Assembly: GCA_031472005.1 (NCBI GenBank) | Contig: PZJY01000002.1 | Coordinates: 1,798,001-1,862,000, forward strand | DNA: 64,000 nucleotides | DNA from: Tetracladium setigerum | Lineage: Eukaryota > Ascomycota > Leotiomycetes > Helotiales | Direction of reading: 5' to 3' | Shown here: piece by piece, positions 11,685-23,395 of the stretch | Position numbering within the stretch: position 1 is the stretch's first letter | How the letters are laid out: each line of letters starts with the position of its first letter | Made by a program: the position numbers and the translations under genes | Notes under the pieces: model-generated | Database searches by the model: none | The model's input: only the letters and a program-made list of their open reading frames with translations | Told to the model about the DNA's origin: nothing

Positions 11685-12203
11685 ACTGATACAGTACGTC
11701 GGCTGCTTGTGTGGGGTTGTGTTGAAAAAGAAGACGGAGGTTGGAGGTTGCAGATCACGATAGTGGACTTGGCAAATTGCGTGTCCAGCTGGATGATGCA
11801 AAACTTCACAAATTTCATGTGCCGAATATCAATATGATACTAATTCAATCTTGCTATTTGTGCTAGCCTCATCTATAGAAAAAGATTGGAGGATTGTTTT
11901 CCTTTATATCGTTTTTTAGGTCTAGAAATGTGACATGCAACATGGGATACAGTTCTACGAAACAACATCCTTTTTCTTGTTTTGATCTGAGCAATAGTCA
12001 CTACTGGATTGAAGATTTCAAACGCTAGTTTGGGAGAAAAATATCATATAATTAATTCATTTGATGCCTTGCCTTGCGGTTGGGTGTCTACCAAAAATAC
12101 TTTGACGGCCTCCTCCCAGCAAAGTTACCATAACCCCAAACACCAAAATGAACCTGCGCCAAAAGAGTCTTGCCACCAGATAATCCAACCCAAACACCGT
12201 ATG
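11685..12203. other. Intergenic region, promoter of the Zn2Cys6 gene
   Basis: 519 bases with no supported gene. Upstream in-frame codons extend the first exon to an ATG at 11801, but the ATG at 11684, 10 codons before the zinc cluster, is the better start. Confidence 0.5.
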
Positions 12204-13721
12204 CTATACCTTCTGCTTCACAATCAGCTCCCTCACTTCAGGCAAACCCTCCCATCCTCTACCAGCCCCTCCAAAGGCAACACTCTTCTCAATCACGTCT
12301 CTCCACCTCAATCCTGGCGCTAGCTTCCCCGTAATAGTATTCGGCCTCCTCACATCTGCATTGGTAGGTACAGCCAACGCCCTCCCAAGCAAAGCCTCCA
12401 TCGCTTGCAAAGCAAATCCGACTGCCTTCTTTCCATTGGACGGCACTCCTGTCTTCTCAAAAGTCTCAAACCTCGCCCCAGGAAATTCATTTTGCAAATC
12501 TAACACCAGCTGTGGATTGGACATTCCACGGCCGTCAATTACGATGTCTGCTCTGTTGATGGCTTCACGACCCGGACCGTAGAGGAGCATTTGCTGTGCT
12601 ATGCTTGCTGAAGTGAAGCGTGTCATTGTCGCGATGGTGTCCGCTTCATTACAGCCACGGTAGGTGCACATGTTTATTATTTTCATGGCCATTGCGTCGC
12701 CATAGATTTCTCGCGCGGTGGTTTTGGGTGGGCGCGTTGCGAGATATTGATCATTGCCGAGAAGTTCTTCGACTACCTCATGGCAGATATTACCACCAAG
12801 TAGAGTATATGCTTGGTCCTTTGCTGGATCAAATCCGAATTGTCGGAAAGCACAGTCAATCATACATGTACCTGGACCGGTATCCCAATCATACATGGCA
12901 TCTATCCCACCTTTGTTGTCTGCTGGGATAAAACAGACTGTTGTGATGCCTCCGATGGTGATGCATATCTGAAGTCGCGTAGGATGATGGAGTAAAAGTC
13001 CAACTAGATATGCAAAGAGAGGTGCTCCTTGTCTACCTACTGCTTGTTCAGCGGTTCGGTAATCTGAGACAGTCGTCACTCCAGTCTTTGCAGATATCAC
13101 GGCTCCTTCTCCTAAACACATATTCGATCGATGTTGGCCTTTCGGCGGTGTTCCCGTCAGAGTAATCAATTGTCCGCCAGACCCAATTAAGTCAATATCA
13201 TCCACCGATATCCCATGCTTGTGCGCGAATATGTGTATTGCATTGGCAAATGTATGGCCCATTTCTGCATCCATCTGCGACAACATACTCGGAGGGGCGG
13301 CATCTTCTCGGAGCATAGAAAGAATATCCCCTCGAATCTTCGAAGGCATAATGACACAGTCATACTGCACATCATCAGTAACAGGTCCGGAGAAAAGACG
13401 TATACGTACCTGGAGAATATCTAGATGAAGCGGTGCTTCTGGAGACTCCTGTGTAAATCGACAGAGTGCAAAGTCTATTTCGTCCATCGCCGTTCCGGAA
13501 GTGACTCCAAGAATCAGAAGATCCAACCCAGGAGACTTTTGCTCGGGGGCAGGCGAAGGAGAGCCTGAACTCCTCGAGCTGTCCGATTCCTCATTAACCC
13601 TCGACTGTAGCGCTTGTAGATACTTGTGTCCCACGGGATGTCGAACCCTTCCCTTTGACCGTGGGAATCCCTTCATCATAGTCATTTCTCTGTGTCGTCC
13701 AAATTGTTGCAAATCTGGCAT
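12204..13721 (-). CDS. AnmK-family anhydro-sugar kinase (levoglucosan kinase-like)
   Basis: One uninterrupted frame of 505 aa with no intron. The kinase core starts near residue 70: LILGVTSGTAMDEID matches the phosphate-binding GTSxDGxD of AnmK. DYRTAEQAVGRQGAPL (220-235), ITIGGIT (255-260) and DWDTGPGTCMID (278-289, with the catalytic-type Asp) follow in the family order. The bacterial GSHGQT motif is SGGQL here. Bacterial AnmK phosphorylates 1,6-anhydro-N-acetylmuramate. Fungi have no peptidoglycan, and the known eukaryotic-side relative is yeast levoglucosan kinase, so a role on 1,6-anhydro sugars from scavenged walls or pyrolysed cellulose is a reasonable inference. The first 65 residues are a Ser/Pro-rich extension absent from bacterial enzymes. 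The intron-free structure would fit an old transfer from bacteria. Confidence 0.85.
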   Translation of the reverse strand: MPDLQQFGRHREMTMMKGFPRSKGRVRHPVGHKYLQALQSRVNEESDSSRSSGSPSPAPEQKSPGLDLLILGVTSGTAMDEIDFALCRFTQESPEAPLHLDILQVRIRLFSGPVTDDVQYDCVIMPSKIRGDILSMLREDAAPPSMLSQMDAEMGHTFANAIHIFAHKHGISVDDIDLIGSGGQLITLTGTPPKGQHRSNMCLGEGAVISAKTGVTTVSDYRTAEQAVGRQGAPLFAYLVGLLLHHPTRLQICITIGGITTVCFIPADNKGGIDAMYDWDTGPGTCMIDCAFRQFGFDPAKDQAYTLLGGNICHEVVEELLGNDQYLATRPPKTTAREIYGDAMAMKIINMCTYRGCNEADTIATMTRFTSASIAQQMLLYGPGREAINRADIVIDGRGMSNPQLVLDLQNEFPGARFETFEKTGVPSNGKKAVGFALQAMEALLGRALAVPTNADVRRPNTITGKLAPGLRWRDVIEKSVAFGGAGRGWEGLPEVRELIVKQKV

Positions 13722-16279
13722 CTCCCAACCTCAATTGCCCTCGTTTTGTCCACGGAGATGACCTATACTTCAATCATTCCTTCGCATGGCCCATTACCCA
13801 TGTATCCGAGTAGCTGCATTGTCTCTTCTTCTGTTATCGGGACTAGGCATTGTTGGAGTCTTGAGATCTCCACTTTGAAGAAAGGCAAGAATGGATGCCG
13901 CAAGATGTATGGGTAATAGCGTGAGCGAGAACTGTGGATAGTCAGTTGGTGCGGTAGGATTAATTAGTCAAGAGTAGCAAAAATGGCGAGGGAATTGATG
14001 ACGCGAAAAGTTTCTCCTGCGGCCTTTTGTTTTGCCTGCTGCTGTTGTTTGTTGGAGGGATTTGGAGGACAAAGATCCCCTTTTCGGCAATTTTAAACGG
14101 CCGACTTCTTGGTGGGGTCGTGACCTCTCACTACGCTACGTCCAGAGTTTGGATGGAGTCTGTCTTTCTTCCTCATCAACATTTAACGGCAACATGGAGA
14201 AAACTTTGTTTGGCATCAATAGGTGTTTCAAATACAGCAAAGGAAATGGAGAATGAACTTTGGCTAATTGCGCCCTCACTTATGGAGACTCCTCTGCAAA
14301 CAGTTGAGACTCTAAGACATACCGAGCTGCGATTTCGACGGTGACCTTGACCACAAATTCCCATGGATCTATGATTAGTGATCTTGCAAAGAGCTTTCAA
14401 GAAGTTCTTTATCATATCTACAACTTCCTATTTGCCACTGGAACATTTTGACTTACTGCAAAAAGACTTTCGGTACCGGCCAAGTGCACGCAGAACAATG
14501 TAGATATTGTCCTGTGCAAAGCTAATGTATCCGGACTTCAACCCTCCTTCCTTGACTTAGAGGTATCCCAAACCAGTACTTATCTGGAGATTAAACTCTC
14601 TTGAAAGAACTGCAAAGTCCAGATGAGAAGCGGAACAGTCGATACTTGGGAAGTTGGAAGATAGAAGGCCAGGAATGGATTTGAGGAGATCGCTATGTAT
14701 CCAAATATTGCCGATTCGGGTTGCATGTCCCCAAACAGCTTTGAAAGTTCAAGAAATATCTTGCTTGATCTTTATGCAAACTCCAAAAGCAGATTTCAGA
14801 GTTTCGATGCCCCACCCTCCCTCAAAGATAATCCTCAAGGAGGGTGCACTAACAAAGCCTAGGTAGCCAAGTTTTTGTATGCGTGGTATGAGACATAACC
14901 TTGCAATCTTTTCATATTCTGCAATCTCAGCTTATTATTCAATTTCCTTTTTTATTTATTCACGGGAAATTAGTAGATGTGTTCTCTACCTTTTCTATTA
15001 TATTCAAGATAGAGTTGATCGCCGGCTTCTCAATATACACCCCACCATACCATCCTCTGCTCCAATACTTGACTTCCAATCCTCCCATGGCATCATGACT
15101 TTTACCCTTTTCAGAAATCCAAAGCACGTATCTAGGCACGAGTCCATTATTTTCTAGAAGCGGGTATCTTCTCCACAGGCTCCACTGCTTTATTTGTTTT
15201 CCGAATTTCTCCGCATTATTGACTGGGGCCGCTAGCTCTAGTCCAGATTTTACTTCTTATTAATAGACCAGAGCTGCCGATGTCCTTCCATCCCATTATT
15301 AAGGTTATATGGATATCCCCACAAAACCCCATGCTTTCTTGAATAGGAATTTAAATCTTATTTTGTTATCAGGGTACCGCCTGAAGCGAGACTGAGTACA
15401 GTTCAAAGCGAGACCGGCACAAATCATCGAGCAAAATCATTTACATCGTGATTGCAATGTAAGATTACACGAAGACCTTCTAGATCTAGTGCATGCTTTT
15501 AAAAGGCTTCGTAATTTTGATGTCCATTCAATTGCCGAGCAGAAATTACAAAAGTTGTTTTTCAAAATTCTAGAGCATAAAGTCTTGGTTCACATAAAGT
15601 CTTGTCAAGTTGTAAATATTCGCTTTTGCTTGCGGTCTAAGATACTATGCGCGTTCTCCTTGATGATCGAATCAAAAGGAACAGATGAATACACCTTTTG
15701 TAAAAATTCTCTTGGTTTTGGTAAGAAAATGTTTCTTGATGTCGCCGTTGAGTGTGTGGGTGGTATCCACACATGATCAAAAGCCTCCGGGGAAAAAAGA
15801 AGCACCGGGATCATCCACCAGGTGGAAACAATTAGGCAATACGGCCTGCAATTTATTCAATGAATAAGGACCGATTACTTTAATTCTTGACTTTCATTCT
15901 GAACTGAAAGCAACTTTCACAGGTGTTAGTATTCTTTGACATGGACTTCGGGTTGTGGGCTTGGGATAAGGCTCCTTCTCAATTCAAACCAACAATCCCA
16001 CTTCAAAGGGACACTTGAAAAGGTATTTCCAACTGGCTTTAGGATATATAACACCAACAGTATGCCTCTATTTCAAGTATAATTTTTCATTATGGAGAAT
16101 CCTTACACAATTTTTTCTCACTTTGTCACATTCAATGAAGACAACTCTTAGCATTTTCCCAAGTCTCCAAGCGCCCAAGAAAATAACCAAATGATTGAGA
16201 CCGAAAGTTGGCCCGTTCAATCAACTGAACGGTGGTACTTGCGGATCAATCATTCATTCTAATATATCTCCATCTCTTG
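13722..16279. other. 2.5 kb gene-poor region
   Basis: Only short open frames with no recognisable protein features occur, and no repeats or transposon ends were seen. The distal part should contain the promoter of the ferric reductase. An upstream exon of that gene could lie here but was not found. Confidence 0.45.
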
Positions 16280-18694
16280 ATGTATCGTGAGGAGTATGTA
16301 GCTGAAATTAATTCCATCTGTCCTACTCAATCAAAACCCTCACGATCGTTCTCCTCGGTTTGGAATCGACACAATTACCTACAGGCCTGGTACCAGTCAG
16401 TGACCATGATGTCCTCTCGAAAATATCTTTACTTCCTTGCAGCAACACTCGTTCTCACATTTGCATTATCAATAGGATTGACTTTTCGATCCAATCGCCA
16501 CTGTTTCGCAGCAACATGCGGAGAGTCACTTTTCCCCTTACAAGCCCGACTTCACGTTACTGTCTGGTACAGCTGGCTCATCATAACACTTCTATTTCTA
16601 ACCCTTCGAATATTCTATCCTCCTCTTCAAAAGACTCTCCAGACCTCAATCTTCCCTCCACTTAAAATTCTCCAAATGGGGAACCACCCTCTTACTTGGG
16701 GAGGTGTCTCCATCATCCTATGGACCCTCACACTCTATGGAATTATCACCGTCATATGGTGGATTCCACTACGAGATTACTTCGCCCATCGTGGACGAGA
16801 AGGGGGTGTATATTCTGGAAATGGACGCCTTGCCGCAACAGCACTGACTGGACATCTCTGCGACGTGACAATGGGAATGACACTCCTCCCCCTCTCTCGG
16901 CACAGCGCCCTCGCAACATTTTTCAAGATCCCCGTCGCCACGACGCTTGTCTTTCACATCTTCACCGCATACACCCTCTTTGCGTGGGTGTTGATACATG
17001 CTTTGCTGTACGTGTCTTGGATCCCGGTTTTCCATGCATTTCTTGCATCATCAGACACTACGTTAAGACGGGTGTATCCGGTTTTAAATCCAAAATACGG
17101 CTTTGATGAGGTATGGCCTGGTGATCGATCGGGATTGGGGATATGGAGAGCTTCATTGCTGTTTAGTGGAGTTGTGGCAGGGTTGGTCATGCTTCTCATA
17201 GCAGTCACGTCGTTGGCCGCAGTTCGAAAGCAACACTTCAACGTATTTTACTTTACGCATTTCATGGGCATTCTGGCATTGGTGGTTGTTTGTTTGCATG
17301 CTAGTACGATGTTTTATTGTATAGTGCCGGGTTTGGCGATGTGGGGTTTGGATTGGGCGATGCGGTTGTGGGAGTTGTGGGATGTGGTCGATGGGAATAT
17401 TGAGGCTTCGGGGAATGGGTGGTACAGGTAGGTCACTATACTTCATTCCTATGACCTTTCTCATGAGCAAAGTTCCTCTATTATTTTTAATTAACAGAGA
17501 GAAAAGTCTATCAGTATCTCTCCCTCGACGTCGCCTCGAAGGTTATAAATCTTCATCCGCCCCACTTGCACACTTTTACCTCCACAACGCCAACACTTCA
17601 AAAAGAGAGTTACATCCGCTCACCACAACAACAAGTCTTGTGTCGCAAAACGCAATGACAACATCTTCAAAACGAGATATCGTCACTATTCAATTCCTCT
17701 TTCGTAAAAATAGTGTCGATACGTTTCCCAATCACGGATTACGTGCACGCCCGCGCTTGGAATGGACAAATCGACTCGCTAGCATGGCTATCGAGGATAG
17801 CGCCAATAGCAATCCCAACAACTTGATTTCCGCACCAAAAGTTCCCCCTCGCAAGACTCCCTGGCTTCAGTGATAGAAAGCCAAGTCCACGTTGAAGATA
17901 TTGTGTCGTCGACTGCCGTCCCTCTCAAACTGAGACTGGAGGGACCCTATTTCGCACCTGCAAAACCAGCGAGGTACAAGACCGTTGTATGTCTAGTTGC
18001 TGGGACTGGAATTAGCGGTGCACTTGCGCTTGTAGATTGTTTTCGGAAATTGGAAAATCAAGATCATGGTGATCTTGGTGACGGTGTAGTGGTTGAGACT
18101 GCTGCTGAATCGAGTGGCAATCCTGGAAGAAGCCGTATGACCACAATTCCAAACACGACAGGGGTCTATTCTTCAAACCAGAAACTAAGGGTCTGGAAAC
18201 GCTGCCTTGTGGTATGGAGTGTTCGACAAGATCAATTCATCGAATTGAAAGGACTTGATAGTAAGTTCATGATCTCTCTCCTCTTCCTCCTCCTCTTCTT
18301 CTCCTCCTCTTCTTCCTCCTCCTCTTCTTCATCCTCCTCTTCTTCCTCCTCCTCTTCTTCCTCCTCCTCCTCCTCCTCCTCCTAATGACTTACACACCTC
18401 TTTCCCTCTACAGCCACAACAATACAAGGTCTTGAAGTAAAAATCCACCTCACCGGAAACGGTAGAGCACGACTAGATCTTTCCAACTGCCTTAAAGAAC
18501 TCATACAAGATTCGACGCAGAGAGAAGATGATCGGGAAACAGTCGAAGGAATTACTGGTGATGTGCATACACCCGAAAGATTGGCATATATCTCTGGACC
18601 GCACAAATTCATTACGGCAGGAGAGAATGCTTGTCGGGAGATGAGAGATGGTGGGATGGCGCTTGATTGGTATGGTGCTAAGTGGCATGTTTGA
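16280..18694 (+). CDS. Ferric reductase-like transmembrane protein, one frame break
   Basis: Exons: 16280-17427, 17498-18260 and 18414-18694; about 730 aa if one base is added. Exon 1 encodes a short lumenal N-terminus, TM1 (YLYFLAATLVLTFALSIGL) and the ferric-reductase membrane core. The core has paired haem-type histidines in FHIFTAYTLFAWVLIHALLY and FYFTHFMGILALVVVCLHA. Exon 2 carries the FAD-binding HPLT motif and the NAD-binding LRLEGPYF...VAGTGISGAL. Exon 3 ends with YISGPHKFI and the terminal W. Frames switch between 17813 and 17870; one extra base in the CCCCC run there (17850s) joins PKVP to SQDSLASVIES. FRE proteins reduce extracellular Fe3+/Cu2+ with cytosolic NADPH. The start is uncertain: family members often have a longer secreted N-terminus. 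Confidence 0.82.
18275..18384 (+). repeat. TCC/TTC microsatellite inside the ferric reductase intron
   Basis: About 110 bases of TCC and TTC units fill most of the second intron (18261-18413), just before the TAATGACTTAC branch region and the CTCTACAG acceptor. It reads as a long Ser run in one forward frame, which is an artefact. Confidence 0.9.
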
Positions 18695-19095
18695 GTTTTT
18701 GGTGTGAGATTTGGTGACGTGTGAAGGAGAGAGAGAGTATGACGATCTAGTGGGGAGCGAGGGTTAGCGATCGATATGTAAAGGGGCCGCAATGGGTTTA
18801 TGAGGGGAGATTTGAGAGTAATTGGCGGTTGCGATTTGGGTCTCTTTAAGACTTGCATTAGATTTTTTTTACCTTTCATAGATAGCTATCGCATTGACAA
18901 TTTTCTCTCTCAAGCTTTCACCATCACACAATCCCAATCTCGCTAGACGCCTAGTTACTTTTCGACTTCAATGCCTCAAATAGACATACTCCTTAATACC
19001 TTACCAAACGTAACCGAGAAACTCACAGCAGCAAAACTACACTCCCCAATCCTCACTCACTCTCTAACCAACCCTCAACACCAAACTACCAATCC
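18695..19095. other. Convergent intergenic region
   Basis: Between the 3' ends of the ferric reductase (+) and the 2EXR gene (-). No gene is seen. Confidence 0.5.
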
Positions 19096-19817
19096 TCAAA
19101 CCACACCATCTCTCTCCCCAGGTACATCCACAGCCATCAAACGCGGCCCCTCATCATCCCCCATCCCATCCTCACCAAAGCCCCTCCTCAACCACCCCTT
19201 CATCTGCACCTCGAACTTCACCATCCTCTCAGTATCCCCCCGCCACCGCATACCCACACCCAACACCTTCACATTCCTCAGCCGCAACCACTCCCTCAAC
19301 CTAGGACCCGACTCCCCGCTCCGACAAAACGCCGGATATGAGTAATCCGGCACATAGACGTTCTCACAATCGACGATGGCGCCGGTGGAGATGTTGATGA
19401 ATCCTGTGTGGGAGAGCACTTGGGCGTTGGAGTGGAATGAGATGCCGTCGAAACGGGGGTGGAGGGCGAGGATTTGAGAGGTGGTGGTGGGTGTTTGCAC
19501 GATTTGATAGGAGTGGGTTTAAGGAGGTAGGAGCGAGTTTCGCGGGAGATGGAGGAGAGGATGAGGGGGGAGGGACTAGGGAATGGATGGGGGGGTTTTC
19601 TTGTCCTGGTTGGGAGTTTGGAGGCCTGGTCGGGAGCGAGGTGGATAGAGAGGATGCGGGGACCTGGAAGTAGGTATGAGTAGATATGGTGGCGGATTTC
19701 TTGGGAAAGCGAGTATATTAGTGATTTTCAATATAAGATAAGTTTGTAGGGGAAAGATCTGGAGCAGAAACAACACAGTCTTGTCTTACCGAGGGGGAGA
19801 GTGGAGAAGGACACCAT
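19096..19817 (-). CDS. 2EXR-domain protein, one frame break
   Basis: Exons: 19817-19790 and 19699-19096, about 210 aa if one base is added. The 90 nt intron has a GTAAGA donor, a CACTAAT branch site and an AAG acceptor. The protein begins MVSFSTLPLEIRHHIYSYLL, then PRILSIHL, ISRETRSYLLK, LALHPRFDGISFHS and a basic C-terminal half. This is the order of the 2EXR domain, a large fungal family related in layout to F-box-like proteins (LPxEIR at the start, an ESR/ETR core, then xxFNPxxDxxxF). Function is unknown. One base is missing near 19509-19516, where LLKPTP must pass into YQIVQTPTTT. The rest of the frame and the splice sites are intact. Confidence 0.75.
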
Positions 19818-20685
19818 GTTTCTTTTCTTTCAAAGTTTGTGTGGCAGGTTTAATGTATAGTTATGTCTAAATGAATGAGAATGTAATATCAGAGTATCGA
19901 GAATGTGAGATATACCGACAGTTAGTATATTGACAGTTGTATAGGGGTAGGCAAGCGAAGGAGACTGGATGACTCCGACACAATTTGTTGCTCTTTACTT
20001 AAATACAATAAACTAGAGCCACGTGATGAACGTTCCATCACTCGAGATAATCAGGGTCACTCACCGTCACTCTACCCAGTGGCGCTTAACACGCAGGATC
20101 TTTTGACGTCTTTTTCTTTTGGAAACAGCTATCTCGGGATAAACAGTCACCGTTCAATGAAATGTTGGCTGAAAAGTAGTGCAATCACAATATGAGGACA
20201 AGATCTTAGCTTGCCAGGAATACTGTACCACACAGTAGTATATCAACCAAAGATGATGGCTCACCCTAATTTATAGCGGGGAAGAAGTACCTGAGAAACA
20301 ATACCCAGTATTAGAAGCTGTAATTGTGATATTGACAAATGAAAGAAACGAGTCAATATGATCGAAAATTAAAAGAGGTAAGATTGCGAAAAGGGTTATT
20401 TTATAATGTTTTTGATTTTTGGGGTTTTCGTAATTACTCTGAGTGAGTTCGGTAGCTATAGACAAGGTAAAGGAAAATATGTGGTGGAGACTATATGATC
20501 CAATCATTAAACATGAACATGAATATGAACATAGCATTTCCTCCAAGGTATCGTATCGCATCGTAAAGTGTCAAGCCGTTAACGCCGTTTATCCCAGAAA
20601 TCGTTCGTGTCGTGTATGTGTATTCTTTTCCATTTCCCTCCGACCATCCCACCCCCGACTTCCCTCTACCGTCCATCCACATCAT
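19818..20685. other. Intergenic region
   Basis: Upstream region of the 2EXR gene and 3' flank of the MARVEL gene. Only short, unconvincing frames were found. Confidence 0.5.
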
Positions 20686-21375
20686 CTAAACATAAGCCGT
20701 CCTCCTTCCAGAGTGAGAGCGGCTGTGGCTACTGCGGTGGCTTCCAGAGCGTCTGTGACCATGACGACTATAGTGGGTCTCCTTGGTAACATAAGTCTTG
20801 CTACGACTCTTATCACCCCTCCCAACCAAAACAGCCAAACAAGCCGTGAAGAAGAAGAACAGAATATTCATAATCCCAAACGCCCAGCTAGACTTCAACA
20901 TGGCGCAAGTCTTGTTCGTGCGCACGCTGACTCCATTGACACTGAAGCTGCCGAGAGAGCTGGATCCGCTGACGATACTGCCGCCGCGAGACCAGTTGGT
21001 GCAATCCCAGTGGGCGGCGGCGCGGAGGGCGTAGACAGCGCCGATGAAGGCGCCGACGAAGAGGAGATCGACGAAGGCGACGAAGATGGAGTTGTTACGT
21101 GAGCGGTGGTAGGTGAAGAGGGTTGCGATAGCCCAGGCGGCGGCGAGGACGGAGACGATGAAGAGGACGAGGATGTAGTCTGGTGTGAGGGCGTTGGCTT
21201 TGCGGTAGCCGTCGACGAAGTAGGCGAGCATGCCAAGGGTTGGGATCTGTGAGGGAAGGATGGTTAGATGGTGTTCTACTTGATAGAAGGTAGATGATGT
21301 TAAAAGAGTAAGTTAGCTTACGAGAGTGATGATTTGCATGAAGCGCCAGAAGGCGAAGAAGACACCGAAGATCAT
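20686..21375 (-). CDS. MARVEL-type four-helix membrane protein
   Basis: Two exons (21375-21322 and 21246-20686) give 204 aa. The donor is GTAAGC, the acceptor CAG, and the join is in phase 0. Four hydrophobic helices can be seen: residues 3-25 after MIFGVFFAFWRFMQIITL, a second at YILVLFIVSVLAAAWAIATLF, a third at SIFVAFVDLLFVGAFIGAVYA, and a last at GIMNILFFFFTACLAVLVG. A Cys-containing loop (WDCTN...NKTCAML) sits between helices 3 and 4. The cytosolic tail is rich in Ser, Arg and His (SRHGHRRSGSHRSSHSRSHS). This layout matches fungal MARVEL-domain proteins (YGL108/Nce102-like in topology), which organise membrane domains. No specific orthologue is claimed. Confidence 0.85.
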
Positions 21376-22813
21376 GGTGATGGGTTGAGGAGGATTGCTT
21401 GCGCGACGTGCGAAGGTGGTAGAGGTTGTCGAGCTATCGTTGGATGGTCGATACAAGAGATGGATGAAGGCTGCGAAGAGGAGAGATGGTGCGACGACTG
21501 TTATTATACCAGAGCTGGCACACACACCGAGTTCGACGTCGTGTGATTTGATTTGTCGCAAGGCAGGGCTGACGATGCGACCAAGGAAGGCCTCGTCAAT
21601 AATTGATTGAGGGAATAGTGGACGAGACGCGGATGATAAGATGACGTCGATGAAGCCTTGTCCGTTTGGAGGATTCGTTCGTAAAACAGGAACAGGCTGA
21701 GGATGCGATCGATACACGAGATGAAAAGTGATGTCGATGCCGATGGAAGGAAAAGAAGGAAAAGAAGAAAAAGGCTACGAAAACTTGGAGTGGGAAAGAT
21801 CTTCAAGTACTCGAGCGAGTCGCGGGTCTTTGTTCGGTGGCTGGAAATGCTTCCATGATGCCATGTTGCGCAGAATTGGAGGGGTTGGAAGGTGTGGAAG
21901 TCTTGTTTCCTGGCCCAAATCCAGGTGGTTGGTCCAATTTCCGGGGGACCTCCCTCGCTTGGCCTGCACTGTGACGCGGGAATGCTGTCAGTGTGTCACT
22001 CACGGCCCTCGTAACCGAGTCAAAGCTGTCGGGGCATCAATCCTGCACATCAAAGCCAGCCGTTGTTCTGCACGAATTAACGCTTGAAGGGTTCTGCTGT
22101 TCGAACTAAAGAACACGATCCATCATGAATGCCTCGATGGCATCGGGTAACGGCATCGCATGCATGGCTTTTGGGCGGCGGAAATATCCGCTCGCTAGCT
22201 GTATGGAGTGCGGAGGTAAGATCTTACTTCAGAGGAGCAACTCTTCAGATGAAGGAGGCTGGAAGTCTTGTCAACTACCTAAACCAGGTAATTTGGCAAT
22301 GCAATACGGAGTAGAATAGTCCCTGGTGTTATTTATCCTTCATCCTCTCTTTCTTTCTCTCTTTAGTAAGATAAAACACTGCCTCTATTGCTGTGTTCGC
22401 TTAGGGTCTGTTTATTTCCTTTCGCATAGCGAATCCATTTATTCAAGACAAGTCTCAAGTAGGTAGGCAGTCCCTACTCCGTACAAATTGGTTAAATGAA
22501 AATACCTTGGAAGATGTCCATAATTAGCTATGGGCCCCCTTTGGTCTACCAAATGCAACCTTTCATTACTTTTGTTGCTTTTGTTACTTCCAAGATGCTC
22601 GTATGAAACGTTTTTGGGATCATCACCCCAGCCTCCTCATTCTACTGAAATCATGTGACCAACGAATGACCCTACATGCATCGGCATGCTCGGGATTTCT
22701 CCGCGATCTCCCCACCGAAATGTCCAAAAAGGTCACCACAACACCACCACATTTTCTCACAAGCCTCATATACTCCCTACCCAGCTACCTACCTAACCTA
22801 ACTCTCCCAAAAC
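21376..22813. other. 1.4 kb intergenic region
   Basis: Upstream region of the MARVEL gene and of the degraded 2EXR gene. Short frames on both strands lack any protein-like pattern. Confidence 0.45.
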
Positions 22814-23395
22814 ATGGCCATCACCTTCTCCAATCTCCCCACCCAAATCCGTCTCCAAATCTGGTCTCACTGCCTCCCGGCCCCCCGCCTCATCATGCTC
22901 GTTCCAACTAGACTATAGCAGCCCATCATAACTCTACTCACAAATCCCTCCAAGAATCCCGCTCCTTCATCCTCCATTCCGGCGGCTACATCCTCATCCC
23001 CATCCTCCCAACCTCTTTCGCATTCAACCCGCTCAAAGACAGCGTTTACTTCTCCGAAGTAGGCCTGCTACTTCATCGTCCGTCTCTTGATCTTCTCGAT
23101 CGGTGTGGAAGCGTGGTGAAGCTTAAGAGGTTGGTCATGCAAGAGAGCATGTTTAGATGGTTTTTGGAGGGGAGCGTGAGAGGGGATATGTTGAAGCAGT
23201 GGCTTGTGGGTTTGTTGAAGGTGAATATTTGTGCCGATGCGTGGCACTTTTGGTGGTCACTACGGGCTGAATGTGTTGGTGAAGGGGCTGGCGGAGAGAA
23301 AGGAAGAGATAAAGGTTGTACGTGTTGGGGACGAGGTCTTCAAAGTGGATGATTCGTTTCGGGGGGTGCTTGGTTCTAATGGGCGTCTCCATTGA
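22814..23395 (+). pseudogene. Degraded 2EXR-domain gene
   Basis: Starts MAITFSNLPTQIRLQIWSHC followed by PAPRLIMLVPTRL, the standard 2EXR opening, then meets an in-frame TAG near 22913. The family pattern resumes in another frame (HKSLQESRSFILHSGG, FAFNPLKDSVYFSEV, LLDRCGSVVKLKRLVMQESM). It changes frame again near 23230-23270 to finish as LAERKEEIKVVRVGDEVF...GSNGRLH and a stop at 23393. The net shift is zero over 582 bases, but at least two shifts plus a stop are needed. No intron with usable splice signals repairs it. This one looks like real decay, unlike the single-base breaks elsewhere in the window. Confidence 0.7.

Noticed and set aside
17870..18385. Plus-strand frame ending in a long poly-Ser tract.
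   Set aside because: The first part is genuine ferric reductase exon 2. The Ser run is translation of the intronic TCC/TTC repeat.
20443..21102. 219-codon plus-strand open frame opposite the MARVEL gene.
   Set aside because: Its composition mirrors the antisense of the Ser/Arg-rich MARVEL exon; the minus strand has proper membrane helices and a clean intron.
22814..23395. Splicing to rescue the second 2EXR gene.
   Set aside because: No GT...AG pair of plausible length connects the three frames while keeping the family blocks; a stop and two opposing shifts remain.
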